From the NCBI GenBank assembly GCA_033239005.1, contig BSQZ01000005.1, positions 14,071,001 to 14,135,000 of the forward strand: 64,000 nt of DNA. Reading direction: 5' to 3'. The position numbers and the translations under genes are program-made. Below are positions 46,212 through 58,286 of the stretch, piece by piece. The DNA is from Lamellibrachia satsuma. Lineage: Eukaryota > Annelida > Polychaeta > Sabellida > Siboglinidae. Below the pieces are notes generated by a model, which saw only the letters and a program-made list of their open reading frames with translations, had not been told where the DNA came from and searched no databases. The stretch's first letter is position 1. The number at the start of each line of letters is the position of its first letter.

Positions 46212-47140
46212 CTACAACAACCAACCACTCAATGACATCACACAGCAAACTTGTTCCGTGTGTGACTCCCTCCCAGCTGAGTATTACCACACAACAACCA
46301 ACCACTCAATGACATCACACAGCAAACTTGTTCCGTGTGTGACTCCCTCCCAGCTGAGTATTACCACACAACAACCAACCACTCAATGACATCACACAAC
46401 AAACTTGTTCCGTGTGACTCCCTCCCAGCTGAGTATTACCACACAACAACCAACCACTCAATGACATCACACAACAAACTTGTTCCGTGTGACTCCCTCC
46501 CAGCTGAGTATTACCACACAACAACCAACCACTCAATGACATCACACAACAAACTTGTTCTGTGTGTGACTCCCTCCCAGCTGAGTATTACCACACAACA
46601 ACCAACCACTCAATGACATCACACAACAAACTTGTTCCGTGTGTGACTCCCTCCCAGCTGAGTATTACCACACAACAACCAACCACTCAATGACATCACA
46701 CAACAAACTTGTTCCGTGTGTGACTCCCTCCCAGCTGAGTATTACCACACAACAACCAACCACTCAATGACATCACACAACAAACTTGTTCCATGTGACT
46801 CCCTCCCAGCTGAGTATTACCACACAACAACCAACCACTCAATGACATCACACAACAAACTTGTTCTGTGTTTGACTCCCTCCCAGCTGAGTATTACCAC
46901 ACAACAACCAACCACTCAATGACATCACACAACAAACTTGTTCCGTGTGTGACTCCCTCCCACCTGAGTATTACCACACAACAACCAACCACTCAATGAC
47001 ATCACACAACAAACTTGTTCCGTGTGTGACTCCCTCCCAGCTAGTATTACCACACAACAACCAAGCACTCAATGACATCACACAACAAACTTGTTCTGTG
47101 TGTGACTCCCTCCCAGCTGAGTATTACCACAAGTAAGGCT
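46212..47140. repeat. Minisatellite, 75-77-bp unit, ~12 copies, starting at a splice acceptor
   Basis: Unit contains ACAACCAACCACTCAATGAC, then ATCACACAACAAACTTGTTC, CGTGTGTGACTCCCTCCCAG and CTGAGTATTACCAC. The first unit (lowest coordinates) begins exactly at the 3' splice site of the - strand exon ending at 46211: the intron's terminal TTGTTGTAG is the edge of the repeat. Copies are nearly identical. Confidence 0.95.
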
Positions 47141-49240
47141 ACACATTTACCCCCTTCAGACTTGGAGAAAACGTAATTGGTATTTTCAATTACTTTTTCA
47201 ATTATATCGTGTAAAGCTAAAATATCCGCTACAAATAATCAATAAAATATAATATGTTGCGTACATCATCTTTGTTTGCCATTACGCATCATAATATGCA
47301 GAATTAAATGTAAAATAGGTTATTTTTCGGTGTTGAGTATGTCTATGATTGCTCTGGTCACATTATTATTTCAATATGCAACTGAATAACTGGAATTAGT
47401 ATTTTTGAGGTGGAATTGAAATTGGTGTGTAACTGGAATTGATATACATAACTGACCCAGTCCATGACAGGTTAAACATTCACCCCTACCTATGGCTTTT
47501 ACGTTCTCACTCAAAACACACAGATTTCTAAATTCCTTCCCTGGCACTAAATAAGTTGGCAAGTTGTACCCAAATGTACTAAATGGTTGGGTTAGCTGCC
47601 TGCAGTCTGACACCAGAACCTCCAGGGCATGAGACAAACACCAGACCATAGAGTCACCTTGCCAGTACAACGTCCCATTTTAAAAACAATATACACATAA
47701 AAATGGTATGTAGTTCATTGCTAATGTGTTATATTATAAACTGGATTATTATTATTATTATATGCAGACCTGCTAAGTTTCTGAAATGACAAAACTGGAG
47801 ATTTGTGTGCGATGCCGAATCACAAGTCAATCCACAAAACGACGAATTCGTTGCACATCAGTCAAAGGATAAAATTCACTACTATGTTTCATTTGATTTG
47901 ATGTTTGCAGGCCACGTGATAATTTCCACCCAATTAAAATATCCATAGCATGATTCCGGTGGAGAGAGAATTAAGAACCATACGACATGAATGTTAACAG
48001 TGTTGCTTATTCAGAAAGTTTCGGCCATAACGGAAATGGTGAAATATTTATTTCTAAAAATGGAGCATGGTCAGAAAATTTGGGATAAACGGTAGGAAGC
48101 ATAAAAAACGGGAGATTTCATTTCCCGTGGGGGAGCAGGGTCCCAAAAGTGGGAACCTCCCGCCAGAAACAGGTGACTGGTTAGAAGAAACCGTGTGGTT
48201 ACACCGTGTGGTTACACCGTGTGGTTACACTGTGTGGTTACACCGTGTAGTTACACCGTGTGGTTACACTGTGCTGGTAAAATTTTAAATGTAAACAAAG
48301 TTGTTGAAGGATAAACTGACATTATGGCAACTTCTAAGATGATACTAATTTTTAAAAAAAAAATTTTTAATAACCATGAGGGGTGAAAAGTTCTATGGCT
48401 GCATTTCCATAATTTATTTCCCACTGCACCTAATGAACATCAGGTATTCAAATGTAGCTAGGGTTTCAAATGTAGCTAGGGTTCAGCTGTCAAATAAAGC
48501 AATTAGCAGGAGGTACCAGGCACCAAAGGATTTGTCAAGTGAAACCTAAAGGACTGGTTTTCTTTGTTTATCACTTCTCTTATCTCTGCTCTCTCAGACC
48601 CTAGATGTAGTTTTGCTAGCACCTAACTGATAATTGCACTTATCATCTGACCACCTTCTGATTTGTAGACTATGTAGAGAGCCATGATCTGCTTACTACA
48701 AAACACTTACCAAGCATAAGTTGTGTAACTGGATTCACAAATCAGCCAATGCAAATGTAGGTTTATTCTGCTTCATACACAATATGAGGCTTATTAAGCA
48801 ATAATATAAAACAGTACATAAGGTGCATAATCTAACAATATTTTACTTATTATAATAAAAAATATAACCATTAGACAAGTACTTTATCAGACTGCATTCA
48901 TTGGTCTCGCCCCAGAATTACCTATGTAATCAAAGTCTACTAGTAAGATTTATCCAAAATGGAACAAAGCGGTTCTGTGCTAATTTGAATAAAGACTACT
49001 GGTGCTGTGTGACTTGAGTCGCCACAGAAATAGACTCAGCTAGTTCTCAACACTGTCCCTTATATGAGCAACAGAGGCATTTTAAGGCTAACAATGGACT
49101 GGACTTCATTATGGACTTCCTGGCTTAACTAATCAAACACAAGGATTATAGCTTGAACTGGTTAATAACATAACTGTTTGCTTAAGGCTAACTGTGGGTT
49201 TCTGACAGGGAAAAGATGCTGCGTTTAGTGAAGCCTTTAG
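47141..49240. other. Intron of HMG-box gene; short repeat at 48189-48276
   Basis: Unique AT-rich sequence with about seven copies of a 13-bp unit (ACCGTGTGGTTAC) at 48189-48276. Possible decayed inverted ends flank 47767-48173 (ACCTGCTAAGTTTCTG versus the complement of CAGAAACAGGTG), too weak to call. Confidence 0.5.
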
Positions 49241-49894
49241 TTAACCCATTAGACCAGCTCTGTGCAGTCCTCGAATGGCTGCCACCGGCCGCATACAGGA
49301 CCATCTTTTAAAAAAAATCCTGGCGAATAACTACTGAACTAAACGCTACCAAATTTTGCCACACCCTAGCGGATACATTTTGCAACAACAACAGCTTGTT
49401 ACGTGCATATGTTGCCCTTTCGGAAATCTTGATTTTCATCGGTTTTGTTCACGCTATCTCGAAAATTTTTAGTTCTATATTTGTCATGATAAAATATGGT
49501 GTAACCTAAAAAATAACCATCAGAATTTGATAATGTTTTCAGTGGTGCAAAGCTAACACATATAGCTATATTTTCTTCATTGGGTTGCATAGGGCTATAG
49601 CATGGAATCATTGTCAAATGTCAGTCGCAAGGTAGAAAGTTTTAACAAACTTACTATTTTGTCTTTGCAAATTTTGATCAAATGTCAACATTTTATTAAT
49701 ATATCCTCTTTCTATGTATACATGCATGTGAAGAAACTACAACTCTTCAAAATAAACACAACTTGTAATTGTCAATATTGAATAGTTTTTTCTGCAGATT
49801 TTTTAACACAAGGAGGTAAAATCGCTCGAAATTTGCCAGAAATCCTGGGAACAGGGGAGCATGTTTTAATAAAACCTGGGGCCTAATGGGTTAA
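49241..49894. mobile_element. Non-autonomous TTAA element (piggyBac-type MITE)
   Basis: The ends read TTAACCCATTAGACC on the left and GGCCTAATGGGTTAA on the right: an inverted repeat of about 15 bases with one mismatch, including the TTAA target duplication. CCC after TTAA is the common piggyBac terminus. The 654-bp interior has no transposase. It lies in an intron of the HMG-box gene. Confidence 0.78.
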
Positions 49895-50065
49895 TTTTGT
49901 AATATCAATCCGAAATAATGTATTTGAACATTTCAGATACTTTCTGGAAGTATTTAAATAAAAATATTTTCATTCAGTTAACTACAATACTTGATAAAAC
50001 TGTATTTCAAATAAAACCATCAATAATTATCACAGCATCACATTAAAAAAGATGCACGAGTACTT

Positions 50066-50446
50066 AAAAAATGTACTCGAGTACACGAGTACCGAGTACA
50101 CGAGTACCGAGTACACGAGTACCGAGTACACGAGTACCGAGTACACGAGTACCGAGTACACGAGTACCGAGTACCGAGTACCGAGTACACGAGTACCGAG
50201 TACCGAGTACACGAGTACCGAGTACACGAGTACCGAGTACCGAGTACACGAGTACCGAGTACACGAGTACCGAGTACACGAGTACCGAGTACACGAGTAC
50301 CGAGTACACGAGTACCGAGTACCGAGTACACGAGTACCGAGTACACGAGTACACGAGTACCGAGTACACGAGTACCGAGTACACGAGTACCGAGTACATG
50401 AGTACCGAGTACATGAGTACCGAGTACATGAGTACTGAGTACATCG
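50066..50446. repeat. Microsatellite-like array of CGAGTAC / ACGAGTAC blocks
   Basis: About 45 blocks of CGAGTAC, alternating with or without an extra AC, in irregular order (16-, 14- and 7-base spacing). The GTAC and ACTCGAGT parts are self-complementary, so either strand can fold. It lies in the intron about 120 bp past the 5' splice site of the HMG exon at 50567. Confidence 0.95.
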
Positions 50447-50566
50447 GCCAAAGGTCTGGTTAAAAAAGTCCAGGTAACAATTTGTAAACGGTGGCTACAC
50501 ACAAAGCAGACAAATACATGGGAACACAAATGTAATTTGTTGAGAGAATGGCCTGCCTATACTTAC

Positions 50567-50698
50567 CTTTGCCTGCGTGAAGTCTTCGTTATATTTCTGT
50601 TTCTGCTCGTCTTTCAATTCCCGCCACATGCGACCTATTGTTGCTCCAATCTCGCACACTGACAAGTTCTGGTGTTGCGCCTTCACACTTGGCCAGAT
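50567..50698 (-). CDS. HMG-box protein (SMARCE1-like), middle exon: core of the HMG box
   Basis: The acceptor is GTGTGTGACAG and the donor AAG/GTAAGT, both on the - strand and both phase 0. The 44 residues read IWPSVKAQHQNLSVCEIGAT, then IGRMWRELKDEQKQKYNEDF and TQAK. They align with the SMARCE1 box ([36 protein letters not shown] in human, from memory). The first conserved Trp, the EIG helix-2 motif and the GRMW turn are all present. HMG boxes of this type bind DNA with little sequence preference. In SMARCE1 the box serves the BAF/SWI-SNF chromatin remodelling complex. Confidence 0.92.
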
Positions 50699-50889
50699 CT
50701 GTCACACAAACATACACAAACGTCACACTTATAATTGACGAAAAGTTTCTTATTACTTTCTTTGTTTAGAGTCTTCATCTGACATCAACAAAGTGAATGT
50801 TTTCACTTTCATTTAAAAGAACCATTTTGAAAAAACGGTCTTACAACAAATGTTTTTGTTTAAATAAAAATGACATAAATGATGTTTAG

Positions 50890-53055
50890 TATCTAGCAAA
50901 TATAGATTGGAATAACTTGCTGAAGAACAAGACAGCAACAGAATGCTGGACTTGTTTAAAATATGAGATTGAGGGCATTATTGAGAAATTTATTCCATTA
51001 AGAAAACAAGGGAAAAGATCCAGGAAAAAACACCTGTCAAAAGAAGCTATTAGAAAAATTGCTCACAAACAGATGCTGTGGAAGGTCTATAAACACACTG
51101 GAAATGTAGAAGACTACACCAACTACAAAGAGGCACTTAACCTAGCTACAACTGAAATTAGAAAATCTAAAAGAACCTTTGAACAAAAATTGGCAGGTAA
51201 TATAAAAAATGACAGCAAGAGTTTATATGCTTATGTAAGGAGTAAACAGAAAGTTCGAGATAAGGTCGGACCACTGGAAAACAACAGTGAAAACATAATT
51301 TCAGATGGGTTCCAAATGGCAGAGGTCCTGAATGAGTATTTCAGCTCAGTTTTTACCACAGAAGATATCAGCTCACTTCCAGTTCCATTGACTAAATTTG
51401 AGGGCAATACATCAGAACATTTAGGGCAGTTATTTGTAACTCCTGAAATGATAGCAAAGAAAATTAAGAAGATGAAAGATAAGAAATCATCTGGAGTTGA
51501 TGGGATACCACAAAAACTGCTAAAGGAAATTGTTGATCAAATTAGTACACCACTTGCAAACTTATTTAACTTGTCACTAGAAGAAGGAATAGTTCCTTCA
51601 GAATGGAAAGAAGCAAACATTACGCCGCTGTTTAAGAAGGGATCGAGGAAGAAGCCAGAAAATTACAGACCAGTGAGTTTAACATCAGTTGTATGTAAAT
51701 TACTCGAAACATTAATTAGAGACCACATGGTGGAATTCCTCATAAACATAAATTAATAAATACATCTCAACATGGATTCCTAAAAGCAAGGTCATGTCTA
51801 ACCAATCTCTTATGTTTTTTAGAAGAAATTACAAAGTGGGTAGATCACGGGTCACCAGTGGATGTTGTCTACTTAGATTTTCAGAAAGCTTTCGATAAAG
51901 TGCCTCATCAAAGATTGTTACTTAAACTAAAAGCCCATGGTATAGGCAATGATGTAATCAACTGGATAGAAAAGTGGCTTACACACAGAAGACAGAGAGT
52001 AATAGTAGATGGTAAGATTTCAAACTGGAAATCTGTTTTGAGTGGGGTACCACAGGGATCAGTGTTAGGCCCTATACTGTTTTTAATATATATATATAAA
52101 TGATTTGGAGGATGACATATCTAGCAAAGTACTGAAATTTGCAGATGACACAAAAGTATTCAGAAAGGTTACTAATGATACAGATAAACAAAGTTTACAG
52201 GATGATCTAGAAAAATTAGTTAAATGGTCAGAGAAATGGCAAATGTTATTCAATTTTGGGAAGTGTAAATGTATACACATAGGACATGGAAATATGGACG
52301 AGGAATATAAAATGGGGGATGCTGTACTAGGTAGAACCACACAAGAAAAGGATTTAGGAGTAATATTTAATGCTGACATGAACGTTTCAGAGCAATGTGG
52401 GATTGCTGCTTCGAAAGGAAATCAAATTCTAGGGCTAATTAGGAGAACTATCACGTATAAGGAGAAACATCTAATTGTACCCCTGTACAAAGCAATAGTT
52501 CGACCACATTTGGAATATTGTATTTAAGCATGGAGGCCATATCGTAAAAAAGACATAGATAAGCTAGAAAGAATACAACGAAGAGCAACTAAGATGATTC
52601 CAGAATTAAGAGACCTTAGTTACGAAAGTCGCTTATTACAATGTGGTTTGACAACACTAGAGACTAGGAGACTAAGAGGAGACCAAATAGAAGTGTTTAA
52701 AATAGTGAACGGTTATGAGGATGTTGATAGGAATATGTTCTTCAAACTTAAAGAAGGCAGTAGAACCAGAGGACACAAAGCAGCATTAGTTAAGGAGCAG
52801 TGTAGGTTGGACATGAGAAAGTACTCATTCTCACAGAGGGTGATAAATGAATGGAACAAACTGCCAAATGATTGTGTTAATGCTAGTAGTGTGAATATGT
52901 TTAAAAATAGAATTGACAGATATCTGATAAGGGCGGGCTACACAAAGATGAGAAAATTGTTGGACTCTCGATAATCCAATGACTTCCTTGTCCACTTGCC
53001 ATCTGGAACTTGTTGTTCGAGATGGCAATCTTGTTAAATCTTGTTAAATCTATCT
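50890..53055 (+). mobile_element. 5'-truncated CR1-clade LINE copy in intron of HMG-box gene
   Basis: It is related throughout to ORF2 of the element at 14.7-18.9 kb but begins only at the linker between endonuclease and reverse transcriptase. The RT lies in frames 50917-51756, 51770-52103 and 52105-52974: PENYRPVSLTSV, DFQKAFDKVPHQR, SGVPQGSVLGPILFLIYI and KFADDTKVF. Damage: a frameshift near 51750, a small TA-repeat slippage near 52095, and a stop at 52525-52527 (CAA to TAA in EYCI-AWRPY). The 3' hairpin TTGCCATCT/AGATGGCAA (52996-53004 and 53020-53028) and TTGTTAAATC tail repeats are kept. It is antisense to the host gene. Confidence 0.9.
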
Positions 53056-53396
53056 TTTTACTATCCAAATAAAAACACTATAAAACATAAAACTGCTCCA
53101 CAGTAATAGGCATACTGAAAATGTAACGTGATCATGTTAGAAGAAATATATTCAGATAATCACACAGCTGTCTAAACAAAGAATTCCTGTCAGTTCAGTT
53201 TGTTATAGCTGGGTCCTTGCCATGTGCTTTGTCTTGTAATAGTAGTGACATTTTTATTTTTGGTTTTTGTTATAATGAATATGAGCTAATAATGTTAGCA
53301 TAACTAGACGAAGTGAAGTAGTTTGTTATGAGTGCTGGAATAAAGGGATGAGTTGGTGTCATATAATAACAATGTCATCAACTGGTGCGCACTTAC
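53056..53396. other. HMG-gene intron, unique
   Basis: Short spacer between the CR1 tail and the 5' splice site at 53396. Nothing else seen. Confidence 0.5.
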
Positions 53397-53479
53397 CGAC
53401 TTGCTAAATCGCATGTATGGTGTCAGTGGCTTCTTTGGTGGCTTCAGGTTCGCTATATTTTCTTGCTTCATGTCGTGTT

Positions 53480-53510
<31 letters not shown>

Positions 53511-54084
53511 TTGTTGTTGTTGCTGCTGTTGCTGGTGCTGCTGCTGCTGTTGTTGTAACAAGTGTGTCTGCATGGCAGCCACGTGTTGCTCGGTCGTCAT
53601 GCCCATCTGTTGTCCAGGAGTCCCGGACCGTGACGTGTTTCCGTCCGTGCCGGGCACCATTTGTGGTGATCCAAGGGAGTTGGAGCCAGGAGTGAGAGGG
53701 GCTGGAGACCCACGGGACTGCACTGGCCCCGTGTGTGCAGGGGAGGGCACCATGCCCTGTGCGTGTAGCCCCAGCTGGAACGGAGACATCATGAAGGGCG
53801 TCGCCGCCGGCATTGTCATTCCAATCTGTGCCATGGGGGCAAGCATTGTGGACAGGGCTGGCGTGGGCGGGAAGCCGGGAGTTCCCCCTGGCAGTGACAC
53901 AGGGTATAGAGTCTGTAGCGAGGGTGGCATGCACACATTGCTGAAGTTGGCTGCTTCACCCTCCTGACCACCCTGGGCTGGGGAACCGTTGGACACAGAG
54001 CCCGGGGGAGTGGGGGCTGCTGTCGACGCAGCCGGAGATTCCATCATGAGACGTTGTATAGCTACTGGCACTACACTCGGTTGT
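53397..54084 (-). CDS. HMG-box protein (SMARCE1-like), exon with P/S-rich region, polyglutamine and start of HMG box
   Basis: The acceptor is GTGTTTGCAG at 54085-54086 and the donor TCG/GTAAGT at 53396. The 229 visible residues start QPSVVPVAIQRLMMESPAAS. A Pro/Ser/Gly/Met-rich region follows (PGGTPGFPPTPALS, SRSGTPGQQMGMT), then a run of about 26 Gln with one His (53476-53562, mostly CAA), then KPPKKPLTPYMRFSKS, the first strand and helix of the HMG box. KPL-PYMRYS is the SMARCE1/dalao signature. Translation could start at MMES, but the first codon is split and the frame runs from an upstream exon, so I expect at least one more 5' exon, not found here. The whole visible protein is 686 residues. 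Confidence 0.88.
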
Positions 54085-54519
54085 CTGCAAACACAACACA
54101 CATCATTACACACACAGATGTTTTCCACAATACCAACTTTGTAACATGTTGACACATTTAATCAAGCAAAGATTAGGTGTCGAACACCCACATATCTGTT
54201 TTAGCCACTGAACTTGAGATCAACAAGACTCAGGGCTTTATCCACAATCACATCTTTATCAGTCCAAAAATGTCCCTGTTGACATTCGTAAACCCAGTCC
54301 AAATACAAACAAAAAGGCCGCACGCAATAAATGTACTGCTGCCAATATGAAATACAAATGTGGACTTCTACAATACTGGGCAAAAAATTTAGACATTTTG
54401 GGGTTCCCCGTAACTTACAAATGTTGAAATATTATATTTTAAAATTAGATTCAGACAATTTGGTCAGAAAGACCTTTATGTTGAACAATCTACTGTATTA
54501 AATCAACTTATAACAATTC
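54085..54519. other. Intron or upstream region of HMG gene
   Basis: No supported feature. Confidence 0.45.
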
Positions 54520-55622
54520 CAATTCAACTGTTGTTGGCTGTGGCTGCCATGGTGTTGTAATTGTGTAAGTTACAGTGACAACTTCTGTCCTCATTCATTC
54601 TGTTGTCATTGGCTGTGGCTGCCATGGTGTTGTAATTGTGTAAGTTACAGAGACACCTTCTGTCCTCATTCTGTTGTCATTGGCTGTGGCTGCCACGGTG
54701 TTGTAATTGTGTATGTTACAGAGACACCTTCTGTTCTCATTCTGTTGTCATTGGCTGTGGCTGCCATGGTGTTGTAATTGTGTAAGTTACAGAGACACCT
54801 TCTGTCCTCATTCTGTTGTTATTGGCTGTGGCTGCCACGGTGTTGTAATTGTGTAAGTTACAGAGACACCTTCTGTCCTCATTCTGTTGTTATTGGCTGT
54901 GGCTGCCACGGTGTTGTAATTGTGTAAGTTACAGAGACACCTTCTGTTCTCATTCTGTTGTTACTGGCTGTGGCTGCCATGGTGTTGTAATTGTGTAAGT
55001 TACAGAGACACTTTCTGTCCTCATTCTGTTGTTATTGGCTGTGGCTGCCACGGTGTTGTAATTGTGTAAGTTACAGAGACACCTTCTGTTCTCATTCTGT
55101 TGTTACTGGCTGTGGCTGCCATGGTGTTGTAATTGTGTAAGTTACAGAGACACCTTCTGTTCTCATTCTGTTGTCATTGGCTGTGGCTGCCATGGTGTTG
55201 TAATTGTGTAAGTTACAGAGACACCTTCTGTTCTCATTCTGTTGTCATTGGCTGTGGCTGCCATGGTGTTGTAATTGTGTAAGTTACAGAGACACCTTCT
55301 GTTCTCATTCTGTTGTCATTGGCTGTGGCTGCCATGGTGTTGTAATTGTGTAAGTTACAGAGACACCTTCTGTTCTCATTCTGTTGTTACTGGCTGTGGC
55401 TGCCACGGTGTTGTAATTGTGTAAGTTACAGAGACACCTTCTGTCCTCATTCTGTTGTCATTGGCTGTGGCTGCCACGGTGTTGTAATTGTGTAAGTTAC
55501 AGAGACACCTTCTGTTCTCATTCTGTTGTTACTGGCTATGGCTGCCACGGTGTTGTAATTGTGTAAGTTACAGAGACACCTTCTGTTGTTACTGGCTGTG
55601 GCTGCCACAGTGTTGTAAGTGT
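54520..55622. repeat. Minisatellite, 71-bp unit, ~15 copies
   Basis: Unit contains TGGCTGTGGCTGCCATGGTG, then TTGTAATTGTGTAAGTTACA and GAGACACCTTCTGTTCTCAT. Variants are CCACGG/CCATGG, TGTCCTC/TGTTCTC and GTCATT/GTTATT/GTTACT. The last unit is shortened. Confidence 0.95.
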
Positions 55623-55739
55623 GTATCATCATATCATGGACCCATGTATGGCAATATATTGATGCACTGATTAATCGTTACATGCTGGAACAATAAGAAT
55701 TCACGGTTCTTTAACAAGGGCAGTAGCAATGTTGTACAG

Positions 55740-55998
55740 AAACACATTCACACTCAATGTAACTTGGTTCCCATTGCCCAATTACACCTCACCAGTGTGA
55801 CACTAGTAACATAAAGTGTAATGTAATATACCATCTCTAACACTTGGTTCCCATTGGCCATTGCCCAATAACACCTCACCAGTGTGACACTAGTAAGATC
55901 AAGTGTAATCTAATGTACCATCTCTAACACTTCATTCCCATTGCCCAATGACACTAGTAACATCAAGTGTAATGTCATTTATCATTTCTAACACTTGA
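55740..55998. repeat. Diverged tandem repeat, ~80-100-bp unit, 3 copies
   Basis: Copies share CTTGGTTCCCATTGCCCAAT, CACCAGTGTGACACTAGTAA and a GTGTAATGTAAT end. Confidence 0.75.
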
Positions 55999-57226
55999 TT
56001 GCAAGCAAGTTGATAAACACATTTCTGTCTAGCGGACTTTTGAGGCAGACAATACATGTTTTGACTGTTTGTATACATGAAGAATTGAAAACAGCATGAA
56101 AAAAGTTATCTATTATTATGAAAAGGCAGACTGATCATTATTTCACCATAACATAAATAAACCTAAATTTCTGCCATGTTGAACATTTACTTTTTAACAG
56201 TTTAAATTTGACAACATTTAATGTGTCACCCAATTTATGTGTAATTTGGTATACATCACATAGCATTCAAAACATTGACAGTACCACTTCAGTTTTATTT
56301 TCTCTAAATTTTGTACATTTCCAGTCAGAAACCATCTACCAGATTTACGATAGGCTAAATCAGTTGAGGATGGCATTTTAAGATTACATAAATATTGATA
56401 AGCAACAGAAGGTGCTGACATATTTGCCTGCACTCGATTGGGAAAAACATTTTGCTTCTGGGTGACACACGATCTCGCGTTTATATGTGATGTGTTTCAC
56501 TATACAGCTAGCTTCATTGGTAGTGGGATCGGTAGCCGTCTTAAAGTCTCACCATGCCCAATTGATCTCTATAAATTATTTACAGCGATCAGTGATTATC
56601 CCAGTCACAATTCTACAACTTTTGGCATGTTTTTCTGTGACGGCACCGTGCTAGGCACTGCCCCCCCTCGTCATAGTCATTCGAACTAAAATCCGTCTTA
56701 GAAGTAATCTATTTCAGGCTGCATTCGCAAATATCTGTAGAATTACATATTAAATTTTGTCATAGTCCGATACATAATAGGCCGTTGCTACAGGTCCAGA
56801 CACAGATGTAGTGCAAAATGGCTAGACCTCCAGCACTTCATATGCGCATGCGCAACGAGAACCCACCACAGTCTAACCTCTTTATAACACAGTGTTCAGG
56901 CTCCAATATTCGGAGTTCACATATCATATGTTACCGGAGATGTCGATCACAGCACCAAGATTGCAAGAACACCATCGAAGCTACGCTGGTTGCGCGGTTT
57001 ATAAAAAAGTTATTAAATGAGTGGACTAGCGTCGATTTGTATTGTTTAAATGTCACATACTGTTGTATGTCGAACTGAATAAAATACATGTATACATGTA
57101 CAGTTATGGAATAGTTAAGGGATAAAAAATATTTCGCTATGATCTGATTGACCGACGCTGTAATGGGAATTGAAAATAATAACCTGGATCTGAGCTACCG
57201 AAAACGACACCGAGTGTAAAAGTTGT
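55999..57226. other. Unique region with a possible promoter
   Basis: No convincing exon. It contains a perfect NRF-1-like palindrome (56843-56854) next to CAAAATGGC, a combination often found at animal housekeeping promoters, so the first exon of the - strand HMG gene could lie near here. Confidence 0.35.
56843..56854. promoter_or_regulatory. NRF-1-type palindrome TGCGCATGCGCA
   Basis: The perfect 12-bp palindrome matches the NRF-1 consensus (YGCGCAYGCGCR). AAAATGGC (YY1-like) lies 25 bases before it. Assignment to the HMG gene is inferred only from position. Confidence 0.4.
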
Positions 57227-58286
57227 TTAACCCTTTTATACCGATCACCTGCCCTGGAATTGTACTCATACCAGGACATTTTGACCATAATAAAAAAATG
57301 TCTATGTACTCTGTCAAATTTTATTTTCTCAACTAGTAATGTTATTATACACGTGTTGTATACAAAATGAAAGCTAAGAAACTCAGCATTCCAAACATGG
57401 GCATCTTATGTGCATAACCTTGATTTATGCAATAATATGATAAGTTGAAATGAATACAGTCAAAATCGGTTTTTTTGCAAAGTACTTGCCCTCCGAACTT
57501 CAACACAGGTGTTTAACTCTTTCTGTTGTGTATACATGGCAAGTTCATTTGCAAAAGTTTTAGACAGATATAATACCTACATCTTGCACTAAACACTAGA
57601 TCTCTAAGACAATTATGAAAGGAACTGTGACATTTATAATACAAACACATCAGTTCCAAAACTGCGAGACGTCATCAATTTGAAGTTGTTCACATCGTCA
57701 TCATCACCACCAAATAGGCTGACTGGCACTGATCTTCCAGAAGTTGATCTTAAACACATGGCAAAGTCGATATGTTCCTACACAATTCCACGCCTAGATT
57801 GCCAATAAACGCCATTTTTATAGTTATTCCAAAGTGGCTGTCGAAAACTGCTGCAGAAGGCCGGTTTTGGATGATGTTTAAAAATCAATATAAAATCACT
57901 GATACAATTTTGAGCCACAAATATTACCTCAATAAATGTTGGTATATTTCCTCTGTTGTTCAGTGATCATCAATTGTTTTTTAAAAAAGCTTATGTATTT
58001 GTTGGTGAATTTTTTTAAGTGACGGGTTGGTGTCCGCGAAAAGCCATGTTCCGAATTCGCATCGCTAACATTTGCACGCCACCATATTTCGTCGCTTCGC
58101 GGAGGAAAGCATAACCTCGGATGACGCTGAATTTATGCTGAGGTCAAAGGGGAGAACTTCAGCCATTGATACATAATTTTTTTTCCAAAACAAATCCTGT
58201 GAAGATTAAATTTTTAGATGTCGGAGTCATCTGCTTCGGAGGAAGTCGCTCAGAAACATGTTAACATGTCCCAAATATATACTAAG

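Noticed and set aside
47767..48173. Possible DNA transposon with ACCTG...CAGGT ends
   Set aside because: The inverted match is short and interrupted, and no target duplication is visible.
50030..50529. Open frames in five directions across the CGAGTAC array
   Set aside because: Simple-repeat artefact. The real coding exon begins only at 50567.
53353..53967. + strand poly-Cys/poly-Val frames
   Set aside because: Antisense of the polyglutamine tract.
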